A stretch of DNA of 64,000 nt, from assembly GCA_039707655.1 (NCBI GenBank), contig CM077672.1:355800031-355864030 (forward strand). Direction: 5' to 3'. The number at the start of each line of letters is the position of its first letter. Position 1 is the stretch's first letter. Origin of the DNA: Elymus sibiricus (lineage: Eukaryota > Streptophyta > Magnoliopsida > Poales > Poaceae). The translations under genes and the position numbers were made by a program. Below the pieces are notes generated by a model. That model saw only the letters and a list, made by a program, of their open reading frames with translations. It did not search any database and was not told where the DNA came from. Below, one piece after another: positions 46,680-58,180 of the stretch.

Positions 46680-47441
46680 TTAATGAGCAAACAAATTATC
46701 AAAACAAGCAATCTCTAGCATATGCAAATAGGAAGAATGAAGCATTAAAAATTTCAACATCACGAGAGGCAATTTAGTAACATAAAGATTTCTACAACCA
46801 TATTTTCCTCCCTCATAATAATTACATGTAGGATCATAATCAAACTCAACAATATAGCTATCATAAACAATATTCTCTCTATGATCCACACGCATAAATT
46901 TTTTATAATCTTCCAAGATAGTGGGATTAACATCAACTAAAGTCACAACCTCTCCAAACCCCCTTTTATCAAAAATTTCATAAGATTGAACACTCTCCAA
47001 ATATGTGGGATTATTTTTTCCTAAAGTTGACACTCTTCCAAACCCACTTTCAATAGCATTGTAATCATTATTATAAATATCATATTCATCATGAGGCTTA
47101 AATAAATTTTCAAGATCATAAGAAGCATCACCCCAATCATGATCATTACAATAAGTAGTGGACATAACAAAATCATCATCCTCAAGCTTGTAGTTTTGCA
47201 TATAATTAACACAATTGACATTAATAGAATTTATAATAAAATCATTGCAATCATGCTTTTCAATTAAGGAGCTATCATGAATCACTTTATAAATTTCTTC
47301 CTCTAGCACTTCATCACAATCTTCAGATTCATGATTTTCAAGCAAAACTTCATAGAGAAAATCAAGTGCACTCAACTCATTAGCAATTGGTTCATCATAA
47401 TTGGATCTTTTAAAAAGATTAGAAAGTGGATGAGGATCCAT
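46680..47441 (-). CDS. Acidic ORF of non-autonomous Gypsy-type element C
   Basis: Uninterrupted 253-codon frame, ATG at 47441 (MDPHPLSNLFKRSNYDE), about 150 bp after the PBS where gag would normally start. It is very acidic and rich in N, D, Y and E in the first half. Two adjacent repeats of about 27 residues share GFG-x-V-x-TL-x-x-x-NPT-x-LE (GFGRVSTLGKNNPTYLE and GFGEVVTLVDVNPTILE). A tail follows with DYDPTCNYYEGGKYGCRNLY and a hydrophobic C-terminus (LVMLKFLMLHSSYLHMLEI). No protease, RT, integrase or zinc-knuckle motif. I do not recognise a functional family. Its openness in an old, nested element is notable. Confidence 0.6.
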   Translation of the reverse strand: MDPHPLSNLFKRSNYDEPIANELSALDFLYEVLLENHESEDCDEVLEEEIYKVIHDSSLIEKHDCNDFIINSINVNCVNYMQNYKLEDDDFVMSTTYCNDHDWGDASYDLENLFKPHDEYDIYNNDYNAIESGFGRVSTLGKNNPTYLESVQSYEIFDKRGFGEVVTLVDVNPTILEDYKKFMRVDHRENIVYDSYIVEFDYDPTCNYYEGGKYGCRNLYVTKLPLVMLKFLMLHSSYLHMLEIACFDNLFAH

Positions 47442-47590
47442 ATTAATAGATTTTCAGCAAGCGAAGATGCAAGCAAATAGAAGGAACATAGCAACACAAA
47501 CAGAGATGAAAATGAGAAGCAAATGCAAATAAAATAAATGCAAGTGATTGATAGTTTGTGCGAAGGTACTTGATAGATTTTGATGATGTC

Positions 47591-47608
47591 TCCCCGGCAA
47601 CTGCGCCA
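47591..47608 (-). promoter_or_regulatory. Primer binding site of element C
   Basis: Minus strand TGGCGCAGTTGCCGGGGA, 11 bases inside the 5' LTR boundary (47620). One mismatch to the TGGCGCCGTTGCCGGGGA type common in Triticeae Gypsy elements. Confidence 0.75.
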
Positions 47609-47619
47609 GAAATTCTTCC

Positions 47620-49172
47620 TGCTACTTGTAGTCTGTGTTGGTATTTCCCCGAAGAGGAGAGGATGATGCAGTATAGTAGAGATAAGTATTTCCCTCAGTT
47701 AAGAACCAAGGTTATCAATCTAGTAGGAGAACCAAGAAAAATTCCGTTAAGCGCACCTGCACACACGAGAGCAAACACTTGCACCCAACGCAAATAAGAG
47801 GGTTGTCAATCCTCTTAGCGGTTATTTGCATGGGTTAAATCTTATCGAGGTAAATAGATAAACTAAAATACTAATTAAAATAAAAGTAAATAAATTGCAG
47901 CAAGGTATTTTTAGGTTTTTTATATGATAAAGATAGACCCGAGGGCCATAGTTTTCACTAGAGACTTCTCTCTCGAGCACAGAAACATACGGTGGGTAAA
48001 CAAATTACTGTTGGGCAATTGATAGAAAAGCAAATTATTATGACGGATTCATGGCAATGATCATGTATATAGGCATCACGTCCGAGACAAGTAGACCGAC
48101 TCCTGCCTGCATCTACTACTATTACTTCCACTCATCGACCACTATCCAGCATGCATCTAGAGTATTAAGTTAATAAAAATAGAGTAACGCCTTAAGCAAG
48201 ATGACATGATGTAGAGAAGCAAATTGAAGCAATATGAATAAACCCCATATTTTTTATCCTTAATGGCAACAATACAAATACGTGTCATGTCCCCTTCTGT
48301 CACTGGGATTGAGCACCGCAAGATTGAACCCATCACAAAGCACCTCTCCCATTGCAAGATAAATCAATCTAGTAGGCCAAACCAAATTGATAGATCGGAG
48401 AGAAATACAAAGCTATATTTAATCATGCATAAAAGAGTTCAGAGAAGACTCAAATATTTCTCATGAATAATCTGATCATAAACTCACAATTCATCCGATC
48501 CCAACAAACACACCGCAAAAGAAGATTACATCGGATAGAACTCCAAAAACATCGATGAGAACATGGTATTGAAGATCAAAGAGAGAGAAGAAGCCATCTA
48601 GATACTAGCTATGGACCCGTAGGTCTGTGGTAAACTACTCACACATCATCGGAAGGGCAGCAAGGTTGATGTAGAAGCCCTCCGTGATCGATTCCCCCTC
48701 CGGCAGAGTACCGGAAAAGGCCTCCAGATGGGATCGCGGAAGAACAGAGGCTTGCGGCGGTGGAAAGGTTTTCTCTTCTGGTTCTCTGATGGTTTCCAAA
48801 TATTTGTGAATTTATAGGAGTGGAATTAGGTCAAACGGAGCCACGTGGGCCCCACAAGGCATCAGGGCGCGCCCCCCTGGGGCCGCGCCCTGTTTCCTTG
48901 TTGAGGCTTCGCGAACCTTCTGGCCTCCTCTCCAAGTCTCCAGGGTCTCTTTTGTCTAGAAAAAATCTCCAAAAAGTTTCGTGGCATTTGGACTTCGTTT
49001 GGTACCGTTTCTCTGAAAAGCCAAAAACAAGCAGAAAACAGCAACTGGCACTGGGCACTAAGTTAATAGGTTAGTCTCAAAAAAGATATATAATTGCATA
49101 TAAAAACATCCAATATTGATACTATAATAGCATGGAACAATCAAAAATTATAGATACGTTGGAGACGTGTCA
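47620..49172 (-). repeat. 5' LTR of element C (1553 bp)
   Basis: Minus: TGACACGTCTCCAACGTATC (first bases mutated from TGATACG) to CTACAAGTAGCA. Followed on plus by the TSD CGTAT (49173-49177). Confidence 0.9.
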
Positions 49173-49177
49173 CGTAT

Positions 49178-49739
49178 CTCACTTTTGAAAGTCACTTTTC
49201 TTTTGGCGTGTGTGTACATGTTATGGTGATAGGGTACAAGTCGTGATGGGGCACTCCTCGTTCGGATGGGCCAGTCAACCTTTAGACTTGATTTGGTATG
49301 GATGGTGAACGGACGGACCAAATCTCTACCACATTGGGAACCGTGTGTTGGTCTTCACACCTCAATATACTAAAGTAAAGAATGAATGCAACAATTTCAA
49401 ATAATGTGCAGTTTTTTTAACTTTGGTTGTTGTATATGTTTGTTTACTTTTATCAGGGTTTAGATTCATATGGTTGATTTAGGGTTGGCAGTTTGGCACA
49501 CATGGTAGTGGTGGACGTGTATGATGGGCAAAGTAGGCATTCACAAAATCATACAGGGCCGATGAACTAGGTATTAAAGGTTACAGATTCACAATGTCGT
49601 CCGCTAGGCATGCGCGAAACGGGACACATGGTGGTGGCTGATGTGAGAGGTTGTAACATAAAAGAAGATAGATCAACGGTGAAAGAAAAGACGAATTGGT
49701 GCAATGGTAGCATGGCCACTGACTATTCGTTTGGCGAGA
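49178..49739. other. Intergenic, no gene seen
   Basis: The original genomic continuation of 14123 and leftwards. AT-rich, with no frame or repeat I can assign. Confidence 0.5.
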
Positions 49740-50575
49740 AAACTTTAGAAACATGACTGAAAAAGGCTCTTGGGAGCATGAATCACAAAGAAAAATTACC
49801 TCTGTTCTTGATTGGTATTAGTACCGACCTATACCCATAGCCTCTACAATTTGCTTCCCTTCCCTTGATTTCTACCTTGTGCAAGGGTGCCCAAATGATT
49901 GATCCGGTGCAAGCTAATAACAAGTACTTCATATCATGATTCACATCATCTCCCAAACTCGTGCTACTAATATATAGATCGATCAATCTAGCAATGAGAG
50001 ACGAGCTTCATTAAAGGATGTGCAATGATAATGGTCGGTGAAGCCAACGGGCTAACCTGGTGTAATAGCAGAAAGAACAATAAAATCATATACCAAGGTG
50101 ATTGGCATAGGTGGTGTACGTGGGTATGTTGTTGGCCTTCCGTACGTGACGTGCATGTTTTTAAAACAACTAAATAGATAGTTTAATTGATCAATGAAGT
50201 TGTGAACAATTAATCAATAATGGCCATGGAAAAATATTGGGGGGGGGGGGGGTTGGTGGTTAATCTACACTTTTCCTTCATGGTGGTCCCCTCTCACATG
50301 TATGTAGTGACAACAAGTGGGCCACACTCAACCTTGCTCCCTTTTCTCGACTTAGTTTTGCGGCTCCTTCAACTCGTGTGTGCTCTCTTCAATGGTACCC
50401 AGACAGTTGCGGTTGAGTTGGATGTAGTTATGCCCCTTAACTTTCAAAATGATAATGCAATATTACAATTGTAACAAATATTCTATAAAAATACCGATTG
50501 TAGTATAACACTATACAATATGGCACATAAAAAAGCAAGAAAACCCAATGGTATGTGACGCACATAAAAAGAATA
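49740..50575. repeat. Dispersed repeat X, copy 1
   Basis: Diverged but colinear with 61173-63065 after removal of the hAT insertion there. Shared landmarks are GACCTATACCCATAGCCT, AAGCTAATAACAAGTACTTC, GGTGGTGTAC, ACAAGTGGGCCACAC, CAACCTTGCTCCC and CAATGGTATGTGAC. It contains a 14-base G run at about 50239. No coding frame. This copy carries the uninterrupted (empty) hAT site near 50286-50296. Confidence 0.7.
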
Positions 50576-51809
50576 AGTGGCGGCAAATATATCTGAATAA
50601 AAAATTATAAAACTTTCTCTTTTGGGTCTCTCCCAAATTGACAAACCACAGTGAAACTTTATAGGTCAGTGTAACTCTAGTACTACAATGCCTAAAATCA
50701 TTCCTGAAAATGTTGGTATATTAGAAATATATAAAATGTAGGTCAAGGCACACTCCCATCTCAGAAAATCCACTCTCATTATATCAAACTCCCATATTCT
50801 CTTTAAAGGTAAAAGGTTCACAATGTGCCTAAGAATGATGGGTATAAGAATATAAATGCTTATATTTCACTTCAAGATATAGCATTCGGGTAGCTACTCG
50901 AACTTTTAACATGACTGCATCCTACAAGCACATGCGACCAGATAAAGAGATCTTTCAAAAGGTGACCTACGAAAAGCTTAGTGTAGCATCTTGGTATCAG
51001 TTGCTCGAGTTATGTATATCACTACCATTTAATGTACTAGTGCCATGTAACCAAATGGCACATGCATGGCCATAAATCATTTCAACGTTGTTCACTGTCC
51101 ATGACCACCTTAACATCCGTCGGGAGCTTTGCCCTTCAATATTTTAGCTCCATCATTTGTCTTTCAACAGAATATGTCATACCTTGCAAAATATGATTGA
51201 TGCAAATTGAAGAAAAAGAATACAAGTACCAAAGATCTAAATATAGGTACCAAAGTTTTGGTCAAAAATATAAAGACCAAAGTTGGCATGGAAATAGTAA
51301 GAATTGAAGTTGATGTTCAATGCTTGAAGCAAACACTCCACCGATCAATGAGATGGAAAATAAGGCTAACTTGATGAATGTATATTATAGGAAGCAATAT
51401 TAGAGTGTGTCTGGTAAATTAGGATGATTTCTAAGCTTTCACGGTTGAATCAAATCTCTCAACTTTCACTGCTAAAATTACTAATCTTATAATTTTGACC
51501 AGTGATATTTTATCTTATATATGTTACATATGTTTTTATAACTTGCTTGCATTAGAAACCACATAATTAATTGGAAATATAATTTCACAATAGGTCTCTA
51601 AAGCTCTAAAACACAACTCATAACAAACTATTCAAGCCTTTAGGAATCTTGTACTGTGATCACACATTCCTTCTCTAATTTCTCTTTGTTCAAGACTTTA
51701 GACCCACTATAGCTCTTGCGGCACTGCACCATTGTCCAAGAAAAAGATCATTGGAGCGTTTGTATTGTGTTGATGTCCAACTTGTATGCTGCATATCAAC
51801 ATCGAGTTT
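50576..51809. other. Intergenic, no gene seen
   Basis: AT-rich DNA without convincing frames or terminal repeats. Confidence 0.45.
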
Positions 51810-52180
51810 GATGTGTCATGCTAGAGTATTGCACAAGCATGCAGAAATGTTGATAACAGAGAGAGGAGGAACGCACTTGGAGCAGAATTTTTAGGGTGTG
51901 GATGCATGTTATTGCTTTGCATTGATTTGGGTAGGATGTACCCCACGTGAGGAAAGATCATTGTGGCACATAACACTACTCACCTTCTACATGACTAGCA
52001 TGCCTCATGGAGATGGCATTTTACAGCCGACCATAAAGCGTGAAGATCTCAAGCACAACCAAATTTATGGTGGTTGTTCTCAATTAATCTTCAAAACATG
52101 CATGCCGGAAGCCTTTCAAGTTGAGGTGTTTGTTTGAGCTCTAAATTAATATAGGTACACGAAAGTTGGATGGGAATATG
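51810..52180. repeat. Dispersed repeat Y, copy 1
   Basis: Colinear with 55405-55775. Shared landmarks: TGTGGCACATAACACTACTC, TTCTACATGAC, AAGATC(T/A)CAAGCA and AAGCTGAGGTGTTT-like. About 80% similar by eye; no TIR or coding frame recognised. Confidence 0.65.
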
Positions 52181-52636
52181 ACGACATGCCTTAGTTATAG
52201 GTAATTTTCGTCTATGACGTTTGCTACTTTCTCCCTCCACACACCCCCATCCCAAGCTATGGTATTTCTTTTTGTGCAATCTTACCAACCCTCTTTGGCA
52301 ATAAAATGGTTCGTCAAAGGCTATTTTTATAACCAAGTGTTTGCATCTGAATGATCAAAATTGAGGATGATGCTCAGGACTTGAAGCAAACTCTCTGTCT
52401 TTTTCATGGGATGAAGCAAAAAATAGAGATACATGTTACCTTTGAGTAATCTACTAATTTATGAACTTTCACAGTAAATGCTAGGCTCGCCCCCCCCCCC
52501 CCCCACCTGCCTTGTGCAGCCAGACCATCACTAATAGAGAAATGGCTAGCCACAACTTTAGTTGGTGGCGCCCCATTTTCAATCGACGCCACCACTATAT
52601 TTTTCCAAATAGTGGTGGCGTTGGCATATTTGATAC
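52181..52636. other. Intergenic with a poly(C) tract
   Basis: Low-complexity C run at about 52489-52505. The GTGGTGGCG/CGCCACCAC inverted motif near 52560-52620 resembles CACTA subterminal repeats. Confidence 0.35.
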
Positions 52637-52870
52637 GACATCACTAAGACCATAGTGGTAGCATCTTGTTACACCACTTGTAGGTCGGACCCACATTTGG
52701 TACAAGGCGTTTGCATCAACCACCATGGCATGGGTGAAAAGCAGTCACCACCGGACATCACTAAGACCATAGTGGTAGCTAGGCTTTTCTGCACTAGTGC
52801 ATGGTCAATGATGGGAGAATTTCCTAATGACTCCATCAACCACCATGCCATGGGTGAAAAGCAGTCACCT
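52637..52870. repeat. Local duplications next to a CACTA-like terminus
   Basis: A 26-bp sequence (GACATCACTAAG...TGGTAGC) occurs at 52637-52662 and 52754-52779. A 36-bp one (CATCAACCACCATG...AGTCACC) occurs at 52714-52749 and 52835-52870 with one mismatch. Between them, GGCTTTTCTGCACTAGTG (52782-52799) is the reverse complement of a CACTA transposon end (CACTAGTGCAGAAAAGCC), and CAT flanks it. Probably a truncated CACTA remnant with duplicated subterminal motifs. Confidence 0.5.
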
Positions 52871-53546
52871 AAGTAATCTACATTACATGGAACATTCGGA
52901 AGGAAATAAATTGGTGAATTTTCATTCGGATCAAGAAAGTGGTGTGAAATATATCAAGTCGAATGAACACATGGCATGGCGTATATTCTTTGTGACACTT
53001 TGGCATACCAGTTCCTCGGGCCCTCATTCCTATATAATATATGTCGGTGGTGTCTCAATTGGAATATATTCAATGTAAAATCATCAAGGGAAGTGTTCAC
53101 ACAGGGCGAGAAGACTAATGATCTAGATGATTACACAAGCAAGGAGGAACAATCAACGGCAAGGTAGGCCCAAAGATGGTAACAACGTCGTTGCCTCGCG
53201 ACTCCCGCATGTGCAATTTTTCGGTGCCTCTCAAACCTAAGCATGAAATGGTAGAATTGTATTCGTATGTGAAATGAGAGCAGCATGTAACTAGTTGGAA
53301 GATACAAAGCCATCGAGGACACAGAGTGTGCGGTTGGGAGAATGTAGGCAGGAAGTGTCAACGTGCCTGCTCAATGTAAATTGGTGTCTCTCTTATCTTT
53401 GCAATGGTTTGTTTCAATGGTTCATTTGTACAATCTTCAAACTAAAGCAGTAATAGTTGACACCAACCTTGGTTAAAAACTGTAGCAATTGCAATTTAAC
53501 ATGGTAAAATGTGAAGCTGTAAATATATCCACGTGGTAATTATTGT
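52871..53546. other. Intergenic, no gene seen
   Basis: No convincing frame, TIR or LTR. Confidence 0.4.
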
Positions 53547-53610
53547 TGCGGCCTAGCTCAGTGGCAAGTGCATCATGTTTTCACTTAAGCCACCTTGGTT
53601 TGAATCTCCC
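53547..53610 (+). repeat. tRNA-like promoter, SINE candidate
   Basis: An A-box-like TAGCTCAGTGGC (53554-53565) and a B-box-like GGTTTGAATCT (53597-53607) are spaced as in tRNA-derived SINE heads. There is no matching acceptor stem and the B box lacks the GGTTCGA core, so it is not a functional tRNA gene. The SINE body downstream is not defined. Confidence 0.4.
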
Positions 53611-53675
53611 CACCTACCTAGCACTGAAAAGTTAATGGAGGGAACATCCCACTTTAATTGGGTTTTAAATTATTC

Positions 53676-53775
53676 TTTTTTTTTGCGAAAGAAATTTCCA
53701 ATCTATTCATCAATCATGGCAATACAGAGAACACTAGAGGTAATAAAACTACAACCAGGTCCATTGCAATGAAAT
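53676..53775 (-). mobile_element. Non-LTR retroposon 3' end with poly(A), minus strand
   Basis: Read on minus, this gives TTACCTCTAGTGTTCT, TGCCATGATTGATGAATAGAT and GGAAATTT and ends in a run of A (plus T at 53676-53684). The same sequence with the same poly(A) occurs on plus at 61055-61172. Two independent copies ending in poly(A) indicate a LINE or SINE 3' tail. The 5' extent is unknown. Confidence 0.6.
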
Positions 53776-55404
53776 AGGGTTGTTGTACCACTCTGAATTA
53801 AGGTCAATAGTTTACCATGGTCAATTGATTATGTTGTTCTTACAAAAAATGTTTTAACAAATTTAAAAGCTAGGCACTTCAAAAAATCTAGATACACATT
53901 AGTTAACCTGCAAATTAGGTGCTACCGGTAAAATGCCATTGTTAAAAGTTCCACATGTCTATGTGCAATCTCCACCCCATTCAACCCCAATCGAAGCTCA
54001 GACCCATCCAAGCCATATATGTTCTGTAACACATAGAAAAACATGCCTACATAGAAATCTACTACAAATCGACATACATTTGAAACATGTGCAAAACATA
54101 AGTGAGCCGATACATTTGAAATTCAAAATTGTTGAGCAACACTGAAACTGTGTTGCCTCTCTTCCTCGACTACTAGTCAAGAAGCAACTTTGGACGTAAA
54201 TCACATGATGGACGCACTATGGTGCATTGGCTCTGATGGAATGGAAGTCGTCACAAATGATTCGCGATGTGGGAGCGCAATCAACAATTCCTCAGGCGTC
54301 AACCACTGAAGTGAAATGTGCTTCTTAATCATTCTTGTATATATGTCGACAGACTTTGGTAGGGTGCTACTGCCATGTTTTTCATGACCAGCGCGTGTCG
54401 CCTACCGGAGTTGACCAAGGATAGCTAGTGAATGGACTTACGTCGGTCACGAAAAAAACTAAAACTGTTGCTGTTTTTAATCTCCTTGAAGCTCTTTTTT
54501 TAGTTTTTTTTCCTTATTCCATATGTCTAGTTTCTTCTTTGGTTAGAACTTGACCTTCTGGTCACATTATACATATTTCTGCCTAATAATACATGAAAGC
54601 CAGCTTTTATCATATCTGTTTAGAAAAAGGAGACACCCACATAGTAGCGGCAGATGGAAGGATTTGGGTACCAATATGGTAGGTCACGAGGAATCATCCT
54701 AAGGGTAACACAAAATTACATTGTCAGCAATATGGTAGTCCGCGAACAACCTAAGGGTAACACAAAATTACATTTGAACTGGATATACTTCAGTCCTCAC
54801 TCTTTAGAGTGATCTCTATGGCAAAAAAAACTCTAGCCATGTTTGATGGCATTGTCCTTGCCATTGTTCCGCTTCGCGAAGATACCCACGGGTGTGTTGT
54901 CGGCTAGGAACATGATCCTGATGCAACACCAACAACCGGTCCTCGCTCGTCACGGGGCACTTTTAGTTGACAAGGTTAACATTCTCTTGATCATTGTGGA
55001 AGGTTTTTTTAACTCCCCGGTTAATTAGTGTTTCATGTATAAGAGTAGATAAATATGCGTGAATGTTGCATTGAATAACTGAAACACTAGCCAGAAAATG
55101 ACCAATCTTCTTATATCTCAGCCGTCACTCGTATTGCATTTTGAGTTTCTATCCAGATTCTAGCTAGGAGTGCAACATAATGTGACACACGAGCTCCCAC
55201 CTTGGGTTCGACCCAATTCCACGACCTTAATATTGGTCTTAGGACCCAAGTCTTGCCCTCTCACATCATTCTCTCTATTCTCTCTCGTGCAACTACCTTC
55301 ATAACCACTATAGTCAATATCAGGCGCCAGGAACAGTGGATCAATCACTGACGCACCCGTATTCCTGACACCTCCTAACCCCATAGTGTTATGTCGTCCA
55401 CTTG
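53776..55404. other. Intergenic; includes a 52-bp-shift duplication
   Basis: A 25-bp sequence (CCTAAGGGTAACAC...TACATT) is repeated at 54698-54722 and 54750-54774, together with CAATATGGTAG before each copy. Otherwise no gene or element recognised. Confidence 0.45.
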
Positions 55405-55775
55405 ACATTCAATGTGTCATGCCAAAGCGCCACATGAGTATGGAGAAATTCTTAGAATAAGGAGAGGAGGCAACACTTAGAGCAAAACTTCAAGGATGCA
55501 TGTACGAGTTGTCGCTCTGTGTAAATTTTGGTTGGATATACCCTATGTGAGAAATGATCACTGTGGCACATAACACTACTCTTCTTCTACATGACCATTG
55601 CGCCTCACTGAGATATTTGTAGCCGGCCACAAAGTGTGAAGATCACAAGCAAAACCAAGTTAATAGTGGTTGCCCTCAGTCAAACTTCAGGATGTGCACA
55701 GTGGGTGTCTTACAAGCTGAGGTGTTTTTTCGAACTTTGAATATAGCTATACGAAACTTGGCATGGTAATTAATT
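55405..55775. repeat. Dispersed repeat Y, copy 2
   Basis: Second copy of the repeat at 51810-52180, same orientation, more diverged at its left edge. Confidence 0.65.
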
Positions 55776-57205
55776 TATGTATTTTTTGTTCCTTTTTCTT
55801 TTCAGTAGCACCAATTATTAACCATGTCCTAATGTGTATTGGTAATTTTCAGTAGCACCAAATAGTCTATCAATCATGACATGAGGTGTAGTGGTTACCA
55901 GCTTAAGCTGAACTCTGTTTATGTAATCGATATTTTATTATACTATGTCCTTGTCTTTAATATGCTCATCGTGAACAAGTTATAGCTGATTTGACAATCC
56001 CTTGAAAGAGCGATTTCTAAATCTACAAGTGTCTTGAGCCGAAGCAAACGATGAGTTTTTGAATTAATGCAAAGATCATCATAAATGAAAATGGTAAATT
56101 TTTTACCTAATGATCATGCTATTGTTGTTATCATACTGTTGTTGCTCTTTTCATTATGTGATAGATGAAACAGTTGTTCTCAACAAAGGGTGCTGCACCT
56201 GCGAAGAAATAGCGCATTGCCATTGAACTTTGAGTTGTATGGCCCCTCCCTCTTAAGTTTGGTTGTTGATATTTTTGTATTTGATGTGTGTTTCTAGCTA
56301 TTTGGTGTTGCCTTCAAAATTATCTAGGACGAGCAACAGTTTGATGAGATAATTTTGGCGTAGCTGCGGCACCATGGCATGTCGTCCTGCCCCAACAAGG
56401 ACGCCTTCTTAAGGGGTCTTTGAAAAATAACGCATATTTAGTTTGTACAAGCTTATTTTGCATGAAGTTCACATGTTCTTTGCATTGTTCTAAAATCTTC
56501 ATGTGAGCGACTCCTACAGCGTAAATGATTTGTGGGCAACCCCACCTTCGGCTGAGCCGTCGATGGTCTCATGTCAGCAAGGCATCATGCCATGTTGATG
56601 TTTGTGTTTACTAGAACTCCTCTGTTTCGTGAATAACCGGCGGTATTAAAACTGCAGACGTATCTATAAGCAGACCATGCATGTAACAATTCCCGAGCGC
56701 TCACGATGAAACTATGTACTTATTTTACTTTGATGACGCTTAGAATCTTGTTGTTCTGGGCTGCAATTGCTAATTGATCTTTGTTTATACATGCATTTCA
56801 ACCGTTCCATACTTCCATTCACCCATTGGCCTGATGAGACGCACGCATTTGGAAATAGTTCCTTTTGTATTTGTGTTGTATTCAAGAAATGGGGAAATGC
56901 CACACTAATCTGTAAGCCGGATTTGACGGTGGATTAGGCTCCGCCAGAGCCCTTATAGTGTGTTTCTGTACTGCGACAACTTATTTCTTCCTTCTAATCG
57001 TTTCCAGAAGAACCGTTCTAGATTGTGTGAATTGAAAATTTGAGTGGTCTTGCAGTACCATTTTGTAGTACTCTGGACTCCTACCCTAGCTTTGTATGTC
57101 AAATTAACGTTCTCTAGTGTACTATTAGCCTATTAGGCCTCATTTGGTCCATAGAATAGGAATAGGAAAATGAGTGCGGCAACTCGATGTCCAGGTGCAG
57201 GTGAA
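55776..57205. other. Intergenic, no gene seen
   Basis: AT-rich; short frames only. Confidence 0.4.
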
Positions 57206-57511
57206 CAGTAAATTCAAATAAAACAGCAAAAAAATCTGAAATTATCTGACATCAAAGATGCTCGAATGCGCTGGGTGCATGCAAAATTTTGTGGTCAAAT
57301 GACATTCAAGGAGCTCTCAGCACAAAAAGAATCAGGTCTTAGAGAAACTTTGAAAACGAACATTGTTCGGAGCCGATTTTGCTTTTTCCGATAGCTCCTC
57401 GAATGTTATTTCGTCACAAAAATTTGCGGACTCCTAGCGTACTAGAGCATCTTTGATGTCAAAAAGTTTCAGATTTTAAAAAAATTTACTAATATTTTTT
57501 TGAATTTACTG
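57206..57511. mobile_element. Foldback (Mutator-like) MITE
   Basis: About 306 bp with long inverted arms at 57206-57264 and 57443-57511. CAGTAAATTCAAA and GACATCAAAGATGCTC on the left recur as the reverse complement on the right. The interior has a second inverted pair (GACATTCAAGGAGCT and AGCTCCTCGAATGTTA). I recognise this as a frequent Triticeae MITE, probably Mutator-derived. The TSD is unclear. A 15-bp direct repeat (GATATCTGAAGCCAC) follows at 57513 and 57558. Confidence 0.65.
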
Positions 57512-58097
57512 AGATATCTGAAGCCACGTCGTAGCAAAAAGCCTGAATGATTTCTGGGATATCTGAAGCCACATCCCTCACGCTCTTGTCATCTGACAGG
57601 TGGAGTGATACTGACTAGTCCAGCAGTACGAGAACAGTCCAGCATATGACCATGTCTTAGTGACCACATGCAATCTTCCAATTTCCAAAAGAGAGTTTTT
57701 TTTTCTTCACACATGCTGGAAAACAATAGGTTGCTTCGTCCGACTTTTCCTGCCAATAACTACATAGCCATCCACAGGAAGACAAAAGCGAGAAATTAAC
57801 GAGACAACGGCCAGTGAGCATCCGGCCTGCTTGACGGACGAGGTTCCATCAAGAAAAGAAACTCTCAAGTCTTGACAGCCGAGCCACCACCCGTTTGCTT
57901 TAATAAAGCAGGCAACAAGAGAGAGTGACATTTTATGTTTACCTCTCTACCATGACAACGACAATTCCTGGTTCCTGACCGGTTCTCCAAGATTTTTTGT
58001 TTTTTGAAAATCAATGGTAAATCTAGTGCTAACGAGAAACAAGCTCACACCCGTCATGTTTTCTCCTTACAAGGCATAGTTCGAACAGAAAAAATTA
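57512..58097. other. Upstream region of the glycosyltransferase gene
   Basis: AT-rich, no gene. It contains the direct repeat noted above and ends with the TA target of the Stowaway MITE. Confidence 0.45.
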
Positions 58098-58180
58098 CTC
58101 CCTCCGTCTCATAATATAAGAGCAGTTTTTCACACTACACTAGTGTGAAAAACTGCTCTTATATTATGAGACGGAGGGAG
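58098..58180. mobile_element. Stowaway (Tc1/mariner) MITE
   Basis: 83-bp near-perfect palindrome CTCCCTCCGTCTCATAATAT...GAGACGGAGGGAG with TA duplication (58096-58097 and 58181-58182). Typical Triticeae Stowaway TIR. The arms fold over the whole length. It lies about 0.4 kb upstream of the glycosyltransferase start. Confidence 0.9.

Larger units (their letters stand above)
14129..49172 (-). mobile_element. Non-autonomous Gypsy-type element C, host of the nest
   Basis: Minus-strand element with LTRs at 47620-49172 (5') and 14129-15677 (3') and a perfect 5-bp TSD CGTAT on both sides. The PBS is at 47591-47608 (TGGCGCAGTTGCCGGGGA on minus). Removing the nested element A (plus one TSD copy) leaves about 7.0 kb. 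It holds a single ORF (46680-47441) and a long non-coding interior; no protease, RT or integrase is seen. The TGATACGTCTCCAACG terminus and the PBS are typical of Triticeae Gypsy families. I do not name the family with confidence. Confidence 0.85.

Noticed and set aside
53547..53620. Functional tRNA gene
   Set aside because: A and B boxes are present, but there is no acceptor-stem pairing and the B box lacks the GGTTCGA core.
55160..55408. 82-codon minus-strand frame as a possible gene
   Set aside because: No family resemblance and no promoter, splice or codon-bias support.
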